Below are positions 30,201-40,700 of a stretch of 64,000 nucleotides of DNA, piece after piece. Positions within the stretch are counted from its first letter, which is position 1; every line of letters begins with the position of its first letter. A program made the position numbers and the translations under genes. The notes below the pieces were generated by a model. The model had not been told where the DNA came from and ran no database searches. It was given only the letters and a program-made list of their open reading frames with translations. The stretch is from Flavobacteriales bacterium. GTDB lineage: Bacteria; Bacteroidota; Bacteroidia; Flavobacteriales_D; Crocinitomicaceae. The DNA lies in contig JADFAL010000030.1 of the NCBI GenBank assembly GCA_015665275.1, forward strand, positions 19,501 through 83,500, in the 5' to 3' direction.

Positions 30201-32723
30201 CCTTCCCCATCGAATGGACGGGCTTTGGTATCAGTAGAAACCAGCGATAAGATTGTTAAGAAATTCTGGATCGAAACAAAGGAGGGAGAAACGGTGCATG
30301 AATTCGTGACTACGGCGGATATGGCTCCGAATGCCTTCTTGCACGTGACCATGATCCAACCACACAACAGTACTAAGAATGATTTACCCATTCGCATGTA
30401 TGGTGTGATGCCAATCATGGTGGATGATCCATTTACGCACTTACACCCATCGATTGCGATGAAGGATGAAATTCGCCCGGAATCAACAGCGAGTATTAAG
30501 GTAAGTGAAGAAAACGGTCGAAAGATGTCGTATACATTGGCCATTGTAGATGATGGCTTGTTGGATTTGACGCATTTCCAAACACCCCAACCCTGGAATA
30601 CGTTCTATGCAAAAGAGGCTTTGGGGATCCAGACATGGGATATGTACGATGATGTTCTGGGTGCGTATTCAGGCAGTCTTGATCATTTACTTAGCGTTGG
30701 TGGAGGAGCAGGAGCCATTGTCGGGAATGGTCCGAAAGCAAATCGATTCCCGCCGATGGTACGTTTCCTAGGGCCATTTGAAATTCCTGCAGGAGGATCA
30801 AAGACACACAAAGTGGATTTTCCATCATACATTGGATCGGTACGTGTAATGGTGGTAGCACGAGACGAAGAGTCGTATGGAAATGCCCACAAGACGGTGA
30901 AAGTGAAGAAGCCATTGATGGTATTGGCAACGATGCCAAGAGTTCTTGGTCCAGGAGAAACGTTTTCACTTCCGGTGGATGTATTCGCGATGGAAAAGCA
31001 CATTAAGAATGTCAAAGTGACGATAGAAAGTAATGACATTTTTGTGAATGAGGACGCCACATCGAAATCGATTGAGTTTACGCAGGAAGGGGATGAAATA
31101 GTGAATTTCAAACTAAGAACGAAGGAGAAAATTGGAATTGGAAAAGTGAAGATCAAAGCCGTTTGTGGAAATGAAGTGGCAACGCAGGAGATTGAAATTG
31201 ACATCCGACCATCCAATCCATATACGTTTGATACGGAAGAATTTCAACTAGCGGGTGGTGCAAGCGCCAATGCTGAGGTGGTATTTGACGGATTGGAAGG
31301 AAGTCAGGAGGCGACCGTTTCTGTTTCTACGGTTCCACAAATGAATCTAGAGAAACGTTTGAAATATTTGGTGCATTATCCGCATGGATGTGTGGAGCAG
31401 ACTACCAGTTCTGTATTCCCGCAATTGTATTTAACTGTTCTGGAAGAACTTACAACAAAGCAAAAGGAAGAGATCACGTACAATATAAAAGCCGGAATTG
31501 AACGATTGCAATTGTTCCAGACCTACGAAGGTGGATTTGCCTACTGGCCGGGAGGATCGACTTCGAGCGAATGGGGAACAAGCTACGCGGGTCATTTCTT
31601 GCTGGAAGCCGAGCACTTGGGATACAAACTACCACCCGGGCTGAAGGATCGTTGGATTGAATACCAGAAAGATCGCGCTGCGGAATGGAACAGTTTCAGC
31701 TCTGGAAAAGGCGCTCAATTGACCCAAGCATACCGATTGTACCTGCTCGCTTTGGCTGGAAGTCCCGATGTTGGATCGATGAACCGATTGAAAGAATCGG
31801 GGAACTTGAGCACCACTGCATCTTGGAGATTGGCGACAGCTTATGGTAAAATTGGACAGTTGGAAACGGCTCGGGAGATGACAAAAAACTTAAAGACGCA
31901 AGTTTCAGCCTTCACAGAACTAACAGGGACATTTGGGTCTGAGGTTCGTGATAGAGCCATCATTTTAGAAGCACAAACTGCATTGAAACAGAACGATGGT
32001 GCTATGGCATCTATGAAGAATTTGGCGCAGAAAATGCGATCGAAAGAATGGATGAGCACTCAGGAAACTGCGTATTCGTTGATTGCAATTGGAAGGTTCG
32101 CGAAAGCGAGTTCGAATACTGCAAAATCTACCTTCTCACTTACCGTTGATGGGAAGGCACAAACTTCCAGCATCGGCAAAAAACTCGTCAACTTTAGTAT
32201 TTCAGAGAAAAATGGGAAGCGATCTCTGAAGTTGAAAAATACGGGAAGTACCTCTTTGTTCGTTACTGTAACTACAAGAAAGATTCCGAAGGTAGGGAAG
32301 GAGAAGGACAAGAATTCAAAATTAAAGGCCACCATTTCATATCAAGATATGGATGGGAAATCACTTGATCCGACGAAAATCAAACAGGGTACTGAATTCT
32401 ATGCTGTGGTAAAATTGCACAATATCACCAGTATGAATTACAACGAAATGGCTTTGAATCAGATTTTCCCAAGCGGATGGGAAGTGTACAACTCACGCAT
32501 GTTTGGTGGGCAATCCTCGGGTACGAATATTGATTATCAAGATATACGAGACGACCGCGTTTTGACCTACTATTCCTTGAATGCTTACGCGAGAACGAGT
32601 ATTAAAGTCCGATTGCATGCCACGTACAAAGGGAAATTCTATTTACCCGGTGTGTACACGGAAGCGATGTATGATCATACGATTCATGCGCAGCGTAAAG
32701 GTCAATGGGTTGAAGTTATTTGA
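27204..32723 (+). CDS. Bacterial alpha-2-macroglobulin-like lipoprotein (YfhM-type)
   Basis: Lipobox LASC; MG domains; YPHGCVEQT thioester motif; terminal-domain architecture. Confidence 0.92.
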   Translation: MNHPSNSKSIKGVSFPFLFFIFCLLICILASCGNSAPEIIKVDPQFREYVSGYSSGMVERDEAIRIELVDPIPSGMTNKQLQKYFSISPEVKGEVEQMGERVIRFIPNKKLPSGQFFTATLNLEKFTKVKEGYEEFKFQFSTFKQELSVEVDGLEAYNRHEIRYQKLTGSIETRDYVDEYHLRKTLTVLLDGKPIKYTLEHDYGNEYTFYSDSIKRTNEARMVTVRWNGKSIRSEDKGERKIKVSALDDFSVTAVNVHDDEDQDIEARFGDPIKLGQVLNGLVRLEDEQGNSVKGLTYDIDFNIVRVYLPNRLTGKYTVHCDAGIKNVADGKMKKAVKHQILLEAAKPKVRLIGSGSILPNSQGLIFPIEAIALKAVDVRIIKIYEKNIQHFLQVNDLDGDDELTRFGKIIAEKKVRLDYDKTMDLNQWNRHVLDLEKWIKAEPGAIYQVAIRFNKSYSTCECNDEQEKKIEKTASEAWTESDWHTWGFDGYSSWGGYRDRSPCDDSYYYGAAVQRNILASNIGMMFKLEVDKKSTAFLTDMISASPMGNTEVAYYDYVGKLIAKGRTNSEGMFTKKLKRKPFLMIAKSGRQRGYLKLADGKANSMSKFDVSGENAQEGIKGYLYTERGVWRPGDSIYVNFMLQDKKNKLPDNHPVNFELKDPSGNTLYDISRNTHVNGIYTFRVATRADGKTGNYEAEVVVGNYRYSKLLKVETIKPNRLKIYLDADVANTKDSCEIKAEWLHGAKANGLRANVELQLRPMRTSFKKFKGYHFDSPIRNGGYQEFTVFDGDLDKNGIAAFTNSVAEISESPGMLLANYVTKVYEKGGDYSIDRKTSTYSPYDAYIGFKAPKGSVYDRTLETAKNHIFKFVSVDSKGKLQGKRKIHLRIYKMDKNWWYSGDRNVTAYNYQESAVLFRDTMLYTYKGKKDFTFSVPKYEYGNYLMVATDEESGHETGQIVRFDWSYWSRANRSDASKATMLTFSTDKKTYTKGETVRLSIPSPSNGRALVSVETSDKIVKKFWIETKEGETVHEFVTTADMAPNAFLHVTMIQPHNSTKNDLPIRMYGVMPIMVDDPFTHLHPSIAMKDEIRPESTASIKVSEENGRKMSYTLAIVDDGLLDLTHFQTPQPWNTFYAKEALGIQTWDMYDDVLGAYSGSLDHLLSVGGGAGAIVGNGPKANRFPPMVRFLGPFEIPAGGSKTHKVDFPSYIGSVRVMVVARDEESYGNAHKTVKVKKPLMVLATMPRVLGPGETFSLPVDVFAMEKHIKNVKVTIESNDIFVNEDATSKSIEFTQEGDEIVNFKLRTKEKIGIGKVKIKAVCGNEVATQEIEIDIRPSNPYTFDTEEFQLAGGASANAEVVFDGLEGSQEATVSVSTVPQMNLEKRLKYLVHYPHGCVEQTTSSVFPQLYLTVLEELTTKQKEEITYNIKAGIERLQLFQTYEGGFAYWPGGSTSSEWGTSYAGHFLLEAEHLGYKLPPGLKDRWIEYQKDRAAEWNSFSSGKGAQLTQAYRLYLLALAGSPDVGSMNRLKESGNLSTTASWRLATAYGKIGQLETAREMTKNLKTQVSAFTELTGTFGSEVRDRAIILEAQTALKQNDGAMASMKNLAQKMRSKEWMSTQETAYSLIAIGRFAKASSNTAKSTFSLTVDGKAQTSSIGKKLVNFSISEKNGKRSLKLKNTGSTSLFVTVTTRKIPKVGKEKDKNSKLKATISYQDMDGKSLDPTKIKQGTEFYAVVKLHNITSMNYNEMALNQIFPSGWEVYNSRMFGGQSSGTNIDYQDIRDDRVLTYYSLNAYARTSIKVRLHATYKGKFYLPGVYTEAMYDHTIHAQRKGQWVEVI
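31389..31400 (+). other. Codons of the thioester motif CVEQ in the alpha-2-macroglobulin
   Basis: TGT GTG GAG CAG within HYPHGCVEQTTSSVFPQ. Confidence 0.85.
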
Positions 32724-32876
32724 TTAGCCACTTAGATGAAGTCCTGGCGCATCAAAGGTAAAAGTGACAGTCTGTTGTGCTGATAGACGTCCTTGGTAGA
32801 GACAGTTTCGGGCGATTGTTTCTGCATAAGATTTTTAGGTTGACTGGAGGGTGCGCCCAGGCGCTATTGGGAGTTA

Positions 32877-32950
32877 GGAGTTATGAATTACTGAGTTATG
32901 GTCTTCGAGCTGCGACGTACTGAGCTTGCCGAAGTGTCGAGAAGCCGAAG
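32877..32950. repeat. REP-like intergenic element, copy A
   Basis: GGAGTTATGAATTACTGAGTTATG + GGTCTTCGAGC + degenerate TGAGCTTGCCGAAGTGTCGAGAAG. Confidence 0.55.
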
Positions 32951-32952
32951 CA

Positions 32953-33824
32953 TCGAGATATGAGTTAAAATATTTAACAGTAGAACGAGCGAAAAATAAA
33001 ATCTTGATATTGTTTTTGGTGGTCGGAGGTATCATGTCGTCTTGTATTCGAAGAAATGATTCGAGTATAGGTAAAGGTATTCGGACCTCACAATTGGAAA
33101 TGCAACATATCGTGCGGTTGGATTCAGCGGAAGTGATCCTTCTTCAAGATACACGTTCAAATCGAGCGGTATTGGATTCATTTCTTGTGGATTATGCCGT
33201 CGTGAGGAGAACAGATTCACTTTTGTCTAGAGAATGCGACTGGTACTGTTTGAAATCGTTGGTAGAGTACAATTCAGCTGTCAATTGCAGATTTATATTG
33301 ATCTTCCAAGTACGCCTTCGTTTCGCCTGAATGCTATCATGAAAAGAGGTCTGTCCAAATACAAGGATGATTTTCTTGGAAGGCTGCGTGATTTGGATGA
33401 AGACGTAGATCCCTTCATAGTTAAAGGGATGTATAGTGATTTCAGAGCGCAGTTAATTTCTGCCTATGAAGATTCCGTGCATATTAGTTTCTGTTTTGCA
33501 ATCGACGATTATTTAGCTGGCGCCCCTCATGGTAATCATTATTATCAATCATTCAATTTTGATAAAAGGACAGGGAGAGAAGTCACATTTGCTGATTTGT
33601 TTTCCGTTGAAACACCAGAGGATTCGAGTTTGATTTGCGAATTAATCAAAGCTTCCGTAGACGAGGTTGGACTTGATCCTTTCGATGTTTATGAATATGA
33701 TTTCAATTTAAATAAAGGATACGTCGTCTTTAATTTCGATGCATACGAAATAGCCTCTTATGGCTTTGGTTCAACCGAAAAGCATTGTTCGCGCGTTTCG
33801 GAAATGATCGACAATAACATTTAG
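32953..33824 (+). pseudogene. Lipoprotein gene (RsiV/DUF3298-like C-terminal region) split by a frameshift
   Basis: Track ORFs 32926-33330 and 33234-33824 are in different frames; lipobox-like GIMSSC in the first, YIDLPSTPSFRLNAIMK...GAPHGNHYYQSFNFDKRTGREVTFADLF in the second. Confidence 0.55.
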
Positions 33825-33858
33825 CGCGCTCAATTCTTGTTGAGTATAGTTCAAAAAA

Positions 33859-33887
33859 AATCCCCGTTGAATTACTCAACGGGGATT
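33859..33887. terminator. Bidirectional terminator hairpin
   Basis: AATCCCCGTTGA-ATTAC-TCAACGGGGATT; A-run on the left, T-run on the right. Confidence 0.85.
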
Positions 33888-33908
33888 TTAATATGGTGAA
33901 GTGATCTT

Positions 33909-36884
33909 TTACTTGATAACCACTTTTCTTACTGTTTTGTGTTCTCCCGCAGAAATCTTCAAGAAGTACATTCCTTCCGGTTGATTGCTCAACTGAACAT
34001 GCTGAGTGTACGCTCCTTCCACTGTTCCAGCTTCAGATGACCAAACAATGGCACCGCGAACGTCTGTCAATTCAAATGATAGATCCAATCCTTCGCTCAA
34101 GTTCATATCGATAGTGAATGAACCGTTGTTTGGGTTAGGATAAACGTCCAACGAAGTGAACATTGGTAATTCATCAACACTTACCAAGTTTGCGTTCATG
34201 TTTTGAGTTGACACATCTGTACCACAATCTCCGGTTACGGTCAGTGTAATTACGTAATCACCAGTATCTGCATAAACGTGCGTTGGATTCGGATCCGTTG
34301 AAGTGTTTCCATCTCCAAAATCCCATAAGTAACTTGTGGCATCCGTGGATGTATTTGTCAACTGAGCAGTCAAGAATGACGTAAATAAATCGAAACTTGC
34401 CACTGCCTCCGGAAGGTGTGCAACATACGTTGTAGGATTTGCCTGACCACATGATGTCGTAATTAGTACCGATAACGTCCCTTCGTTAAATGCAGTTACG
34501 GTTGGAGTTGTATTTCCTGTGTTCCATAAGTAAGTAGCATCGTTCGTTGGCTGCCATCCGCCTAAAACAAGCGAATCACCATTACAGTACCACAACGTGT
34601 CATCTTCGAACGCCAAGTTGTCCAAGCCAAGGAATTCATCTGCCCCAATGTCTGGTGTAACAGTGTCACGCGTTTGACCGTCGAAGTCAGTTGTCAACCA
34701 AGAGAATGGCATTGCACCAGCGTCTATAAATTGTCCTTGACACATATGCAAATCTTCCATTGAGTTGAAGATTGGGTCCAAAGTATCTGATGCAGTATCA
34801 AATCCGGTAGTGGTTTGCCAAGTATCAATATCATTGATGTTCGCTGTGAAGTAGAACGGAATTCCGTTCGGTGCATAGAAATTGTTGTTTTCCGATTCAG
34901 ACAATCCATTATTAACATACATCGCATATCCTGGCCCCATATTGCTTAAGATGTTGTTGTATATTTTATTGTTCGTTCCTCCTGTGATGTAGAATGCACG
35001 AGATGAGACTCCATTCGACTGCAGGTTCACACTGTTGTTGGTGATCAATTGGTTCGTACTTCCCGTGAAATAGATTCCGTAAGAAGTACTAGTACTGTTG
35101 GTGTCTCCAACATGAATCATGTTGTTGTAGTATTGAGCTGGATTTAAAGCCTGTGCGTCACAGTTGGAAGCATAGATTCCGTATCCGTATCTCATTCCGC
35201 GAACGTCATTTCCACTTATTTGTGAAGCTCCATCACAGTATACCATGTAAAGACGGTAGATAGATCCTGTGTAGAATGTACCGGGAGTGAAGATGTTATT
35301 AGAAACTTCAATGTCTTCCTGGTAATATAAGTGCGGTCCACGGTAGTAGAAATCTTGGAATGTGTTGTTACGTAACGCCGTTCCTTTTTCCAATGTCGTT
35401 GTTCCGTCACCGTACCAATACATTGAGTAAGAACCATTTTCGAATAAGTTTCCATCAAATACGTTCATACTATCGATAGATCCCCCTGCTCCAGAATAGA
35501 ACAGCGCAAAATTTGTAGAGGTTGTAGTAACGGGATTGGCAGTTCTAAAGACATTCCCATTCCAATGGTTGAATGAGGAGCCACCGGTTACTTCAAACAC
35601 ACGACCGAAAGAGGTGCCTGAATTTTGGAATGTAATGTCGTTGAAATGGAAGAAATCAGCTCCATCCATTTGTACTATATAGTTGTCATTTGTACTCGTT
35701 GAGGTGAAATCCAAAATTACTAAGGATGGATCGGCATTTTCACTTTGGATAGTCACTGTATTCGTTGCATTCATTCCAATTACTTCCGAAATGACAACTT
35801 GCTCTGTGTACGTTCCATCCTGAACATTCATCAAGACTGGTCCACAAACACCAAATGTGCTCAAGGCAGTTACTGCTTCATTAAATGTTAGAAAATCTCC
35901 TGTTGCACCGATAACGTAAGTACCGTTTAGTCCTGTAGTTGTGGTAATAGTAGTGGAATCGTTTCCATTTCCGGAAAGTGGCTCTATTACTCCGTTTGGT
36001 AAACCAGTATAAGCAGAAAGTACGTCACCGTCTGTGTACGCAACATTTCCAAGGTAAACACTGTCCGTTGCTCCAGGAGCAAGACTACCAGTCCAAACAA
36101 AAGTCGTTTGAGGTGCGGTATTCCATTCCCAATCAATGTTCACGGAAGTCAATGTATCCGTACCGTAGTTCGTCAATAGTACTTCAACAGAATCATTGAA
36201 GTTACATGTAGGAAGGGAAGGATTCAAAAATGCTGAAACACCAGCGTCTTCTGCTAGTAAGTCAAAAATATTCACATCGTCTATAGCAATGTCACTGTAG
36301 AAATTCGTTCCTGAAATGAAGCGCAAACGCACGATTACCGTGTCACCAACCCATGCGGCAAGGCTAATAGGTGGTGATTGTTGCCATTCGTTAAGGTTGT
36401 CCGTCCATGCCGGAACAATATCGTTTGTCCATGACGCACCGAAGTCATTACTTGCATCGATATGAAGTACCCCCATGGTAGAACCGTACATGTGGTACCA
36501 GAACTGAAATTGAACGTCGTTTGTTCCAACTAAGTTGATTTGCGGAGACCACAAGTTTGCTGTTCTGTTTGGATACCCTGTTCCGCTGCAGGAAGTTTCT
36601 ACATAAAGGTATTTTCCAGCACTGTTGCCAAGGGTATGATCTACTAATGGTCCAGTTGTCGATGAAGATGTTCCTCCAACATCGGTTAACCAATCAAGAT
36701 CGTCTCCGAGGTCATTGGTCCAGTTTTGGGAAAGGATACAAGATGCTCCACATCCAGTACCACAGTTTGTAAAGCTTTCGAAGTCTTGTTCGTAAGGGAA
36801 TGCATTGATTACTTGCGCATCGGTTCCACTTGCAAAGAAAATTACCGAAAGACTAAACACTAAATAGTGTAATCGATTTTTCAT
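33909..36884 (-). CDS. Secreted parallel-beta-helix/PKD-domain protein with T9SS type A sorting tail
   Basis: PKD motif YLWDFGDGNTSTDPNPTHVYADTGDYVITLTV; C-terminal LDVYPNPNNGSFTIDM...GMYFLKISAGEHKTVRKVVIK. Confidence 0.9.
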   Translation of the reverse strand: MKNRLHYLVFSLSVIFFASGTDAQVINAFPYEQDFESFTNCGTGCGASCILSQNWTNDLGDDLDWLTDVGGTSSSTTGPLVDHTLGNSAGKYLYVETSCSGTGYPNRTANLWSPQINLVGTNDVQFQFWYHMYGSTMGVLHIDASNDFGASWTNDIVPAWTDNLNEWQQSPPISLAAWVGDTVIVRLRFISGTNFYSDIAIDDVNIFDLLAEDAGVSAFLNPSLPTCNFNDSVEVLLTNYGTDTLTSVNIDWEWNTAPQTTFVWTGSLAPGATDSVYLGNVAYTDGDVLSAYTGLPNGVIEPLSGNGNDSTTITTTTGLNGTYVIGATGDFLTFNEAVTALSTFGVCGPVLMNVQDGTYTEQVVISEVIGMNATNTVTIQSENADPSLVILDFTSTSTNDNYIVQMDGADFFHFNDITFQNSGTSFGRVFEVTGGSSFNHWNGNVFRTANPVTTTSTNFALFYSGAGGSIDSMNVFDGNLFENGSYSMYWYGDGTTTLEKGTALRNNTFQDFYYRGPHLYYQEDIEVSNNIFTPGTFYTGSIYRLYMVYCDGASQISGNDVRGMRYGYGIYASNCDAQALNPAQYYNNMIHVGDTNSTSTSYGIYFTGSTNQLITNNSVNLQSNGVSSRAFYITGGTNNKIYNNILSNMGPGYAMYVNNGLSESENNNFYAPNGIPFYFTANINDIDTWQTTTGFDTASDTLDPIFNSMEDLHMCQGQFIDAGAMPFSWLTTDFDGQTRDTVTPDIGADEFLGLDNLAFEDDTLWYCNGDSLVLGGWQPTNDATYLWNTGNTTPTVTAFNEGTLSVLITTSCGQANPTTYVAHLPEAVASFDLFTSFLTAQLTNTSTDATSYLWDFGDGNTSTDPNPTHVYADTGDYVITLTVTGDCGTDVSTQNMNANLVSVDELPMFTSLDVYPNPNNGSFTIDMNLSEGLDLSFELTDVRGAIVWSSEAGTVEGAYTQHVQLSNQPEGMYFLKISAGEHKTVRKVVIK

Positions 36885-37019
36885 AGGTTGAGATTTGATA
36901 GCAATAGTAAATACGGCGAAGTAGTTTACGACGTGGCAAATTTACGGATTATTATATCAATTATAAAAATCATTCGATGTGATTTGAACCGAAAGCCTAG
37001 TTACTTTTTCCGTCAGCTT

Positions 37020-37766
37020 TTACAATGCATCCAACATTTTCATAACATCCGGTCGTTTTCTAACTGATACCGGAATCAAACTCCCGTCTTTCATATTGAG
37101 GTGTCCGCCTTGGGATTTCACGTATTCTTTAATTTGGCGCGTATTGACTAAGTGGGATTGATGCACCCGGAAAAAACCTTGATCCGACAATAAATCTTCG
37201 AATTCCTTCAGCGTGCGCGTCACTACGATTTGATCTCCGTTTTTGAAGAAGAAAGTGGTATAATTCACACTGCTTTCGCAACGTACGATGGTATCGATTT
37301 CAACCACTTGGATTTTATCTTGAGAATGCAACGCGAGTCGCTCGTTCGGCTTTTGATGATTCTTTAATCTATCGTTTAGCAATTCGTACTTCGCCGATTC
37401 GTCAATGTGTGTTTCTCTGAATTTCTTCATCGCCTCTGTTAACTCATCTGGGTCGATGGGCTTCATAAGGTAGTCTATTGCAGCGTAGCGGAAAGCTTTT
37501 ATTGCGTGTGCGTCAGAGGCAGTAATGAAAATGATTTTGAAATCAATCTGAGGCAACAGATCCAGTAAATCGAAGCCGCTTCCGTCTTGCATCTGGATAT
37601 CCAGAAACAGAATATCGGGTTTGATGTTTTTTAAAAGCTTTGCACCTTCCACAACACCAGTGGCCTCTCCGATAACCTCGAAGTCTTTTGCATAGACACC
37701 CAAATCTTGCTTTAGTGTTGTTCTTGCTTGTTCAATATCATCAATAATTATTGCCTTGTAACTCAT
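37020..37766 (-). CDS. LytTR-family response regulator
   Basis: Receiver LFLDIQMQDGSGFDLLD, C-terminal LytTR FFRVHQSHLVNTRQIKEY. Confidence 0.92.
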   Translation of the reverse strand: MSYKAIIIDDIEQARTTLKQDLGVYAKDFEVIGEATGVVEGAKLLKNIKPDILFLDIQMQDGSGFDLLDLLPQIDFKIIFITASDAHAIKAFRYAAIDYLMKPIDPDELTEAMKKFRETHIDESAKYELLNDRLKNHQKPNERLALHSQDKIQVVEIDTIVRCESSVNYTTFFFKNGDQIVVTRTLKEFEDLLSDQGFFRVHQSHLVNTRQIKEYVKSQGGHLNMKDGSLIPVSVRKRPDVMKMLDAL

Positions 37767-37767
37767 A

Positions 37768-40700
37768 TCAATTCAGTGGTAATCGTATAATAATTCGTGT
37801 TCCTGCTGCTTCACCGTTGTCATACAAATCTACAATTTCCAGTGGTGCAGCAATTCCTTCCTCTTTCAAATGTTCCAAGCGATCTGTAGTAACTTCCAAT
37901 GCTGTCGATTTGTGGTACGTTTCCTTGCTCTTCGAATTCAATTCCGCAGCCTTCTCTCTGCCAATTCCGTTGTCCTCTACCACACATTCTAAAATGCCGT
38001 TGCTTTCCGAGAAATGGATCTGAATCAATCCAGATTTCTCTCCTTCCGGTAAGCCGCGCATGCCATGTTTGATGGCATTTTCAACGAATGGTTGCAAGAT
38101 CATGGGAGGCAATGAAATGAAGTCCTGCTCCATGGTTTCATCTACTGTGATCTTGTAATCAAAGCGTTCTCCATTGCAGAATTGTTCGATCAATAAATAG
38201 TTTTCCAACGTTCGTACTTCCTCCTCCAGAGTGATGCTAGACTTACGCGAATTATCCAGAATCTGTCTCATCAAACGAGAGAATTTTGCTAGGAAGTATC
38301 GTGCCTCTGTTTCCTTACCGGTTCCGATTAAACTTTGGATGGAGTTCAAGGCATTAAAGATAAAATGCGGGTTCATTTGTAAACGCATTGCTTTGTGTTC
38401 CAATTCCAAGAGATCCTTTTCGAACTCTACTTCACGTTGTCGAATTCTGGCGTTTTTGCGAATCCGCTTCACCGTTATGAAATAAATGAACAATAACAGA
38501 AGGAGTATTCCGCTTCCGATAGATATGCGGAACCAAGTTGTTTCCCAAAACGGTGTAGCAACAGTAAAGTGGTAAGAGATTGGATCGCTCCAAACGCCAT
38601 CTTCGTTGCACGCTCTTATTTGGAATTGGTAGTCTCCCGGATCAAGATTGGAGTATACAATACTACGATCTTTGGATAATGGTGACCATTCAGAATCAAA
38701 CCCGTTTAGCTTCCATTGATACCGAACCATTTCCGGGCGTCTTAGGTTGATTCCAAGAAACTCAAAAGTGATGTGATTTTCATCGTAAGAAAGTTGCAAC
38801 GGACTCTTTTTTGATCCCAGGTTCTTCTCTTTTGATTGTTTGTCAGAAATCGATTCATAAAACAATTTCACGTCTTTGAATGAGAGTAGCGGAGGTTCCG
38901 GGTTACCTGCTAGTTCGTTCGGGTTGAATTGACACAAACCATTGATGGTCCCCAACCAAATTGTTCCGTCTTTGTCAAGCCACGAAGAATTTTGACAGGT
39001 TTCTACACCACTAAAACCATCTTGTTTCCCGTAATATTTGATTTGCTGAATGCTTCCATTTTTTCCAAAGATGATGTAATCAATTCCTTTTTCAGTTCCC
39101 GAGATAATGTTGCCTTCTTTGTCAATCGCTAGTAGGTAAATATTGTCTGATTTCAGCCCGTCTTGTTGCCTTAAAATCCGAACCTTCGGTTGGTAGTCTT
39201 TTGTCTTGAACATGTTCAACCCGCCATCCGCTGTTCCTACCCAAAGACGATCCAATCGGTCAAGCGCCAATGTTCGAATTTGGTTGGACGAGAGTCCTTT
39301 TTTTCCTGCATGGAAGGTAGCGCGCATTTTTCCTTGCTTCGGTAAGAAACATCCCAAACCGTCATTATCTGTTCCAAACCACAAGTACCCCTGATTGTCG
39401 AATTGGAGTGAAGTCAATCGGTTGGACGGGATTCCATCGCCAAATCCCCATTTCGTAATGACATAATTGTCATTTTGTGGTTCTACTTTTATCAATCCAT
39501 TCCCGGCCGAAGCAATCCAGATATTCCCTTCCGGTCCACGCTTGATCTGTTTGACATAAACACCCCGCAGTCCTTCAATAGCAGTGAACTCTTCGTTCTT
39601 GTAAATGTATACGCCCGAGCCGTCAGTGCCCAACCAAATGGTACCGTTTCGATCCTCCGCAATGGATTTCACTTTCACGTTAATGAATCCATTTTCGCTC
39701 GTGAAATTCTCAAATGTCCCTGATTTATAAACGCTCACTCCGCGTTGTGAATTGCCAATCCAAAGTCGGTTTTTAGAATCACGCATTACAGCGTAAATGA
39801 AGTTTCCAGCAAGCCCAGAACGGGTATCAAACGTTGCGAATTGTTTCCCCAAGAATTGGCAAACGCCCCCGCCGGAAGTTCCGAACCAAAACTGCTTTGT
39901 ATTGTCTTGTAAAATAGATCGAACATGATTGTTACTCAACCCTTCAGACTCACTTAAGGTTGTGAAGGTTTTAGCGGATTGATCGTATTGAATAACGCCG
40001 CTTCGAAGCGTTGCAATCCAAAGATTATCGGTCTCATCAACGTATATATCCAACACAGTTTTCCGGTATAGTTCCAATTGTAAATCGACGCGGAAATAGT
40101 CTTTTCCGTTGTAGCAGTACATGCCATCTCCGTACGTTCCGATCCACAAGTTGTTTTTTGAATCTTTTGAAATACAGGTGATCGCATTGCGCATGTATCT
40201 CGAGTCATCTCCGCAATAATGATGACGATCTCCTTCAATTTTGTAAAGGCCTTTATTGGTTCCGTGCCAAAGTGCGCCGTCATGTTCTATAATACTCGAT
40301 GCATCCGGTTGATCAAGGAATTTAATTTTCCCGAAGCTTAGAGAAGATTTAGTCAGATACAGAATTCCTTTGTTCGAAGCTGCTCGGATTTCGCCATTCG
40401 ATTGAAAGATGATGTCGCGCACAATTGTGTTTTCTGCAAGACGTAAGGCCGTCAATTCACCATTTTCGAAATAGGTGACACCGTTGTTGGTCCCAATCCA
40501 AATAGTTCCGTCGGGTCCTAACTTAATGCAGTTGATATAGTTATTGGAAAGCCCGTCGTTGGTGGTAAGCGTTTTGAATTCAATACCGTCGAAAATAGAA
40601 ACTCCACCTCCGCGCGTCCCTAACCATATGGTTCCAGAAGGACTTTGACACATGGCGTAAACCTGAGACTGTCCCAAGCCATCCTCAACATTGAAATTGC

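Noticed and set aside
27140-32335. Many antisense ORFs of 60-177 aa opposite the alpha-2-macroglobulin gene (and similar shadows elsewhere)
   Set aside because: They lie wholly inside strongly coding frames, have no recognisable motifs, and are expected by chance from codon bias.
33200-33260. Programmed -1 frameshift in the DUF3298-like gene
   Set aside because: No slippery heptamer or downstream stem-loop was recognised at the junction; decay or an indel error is simpler.
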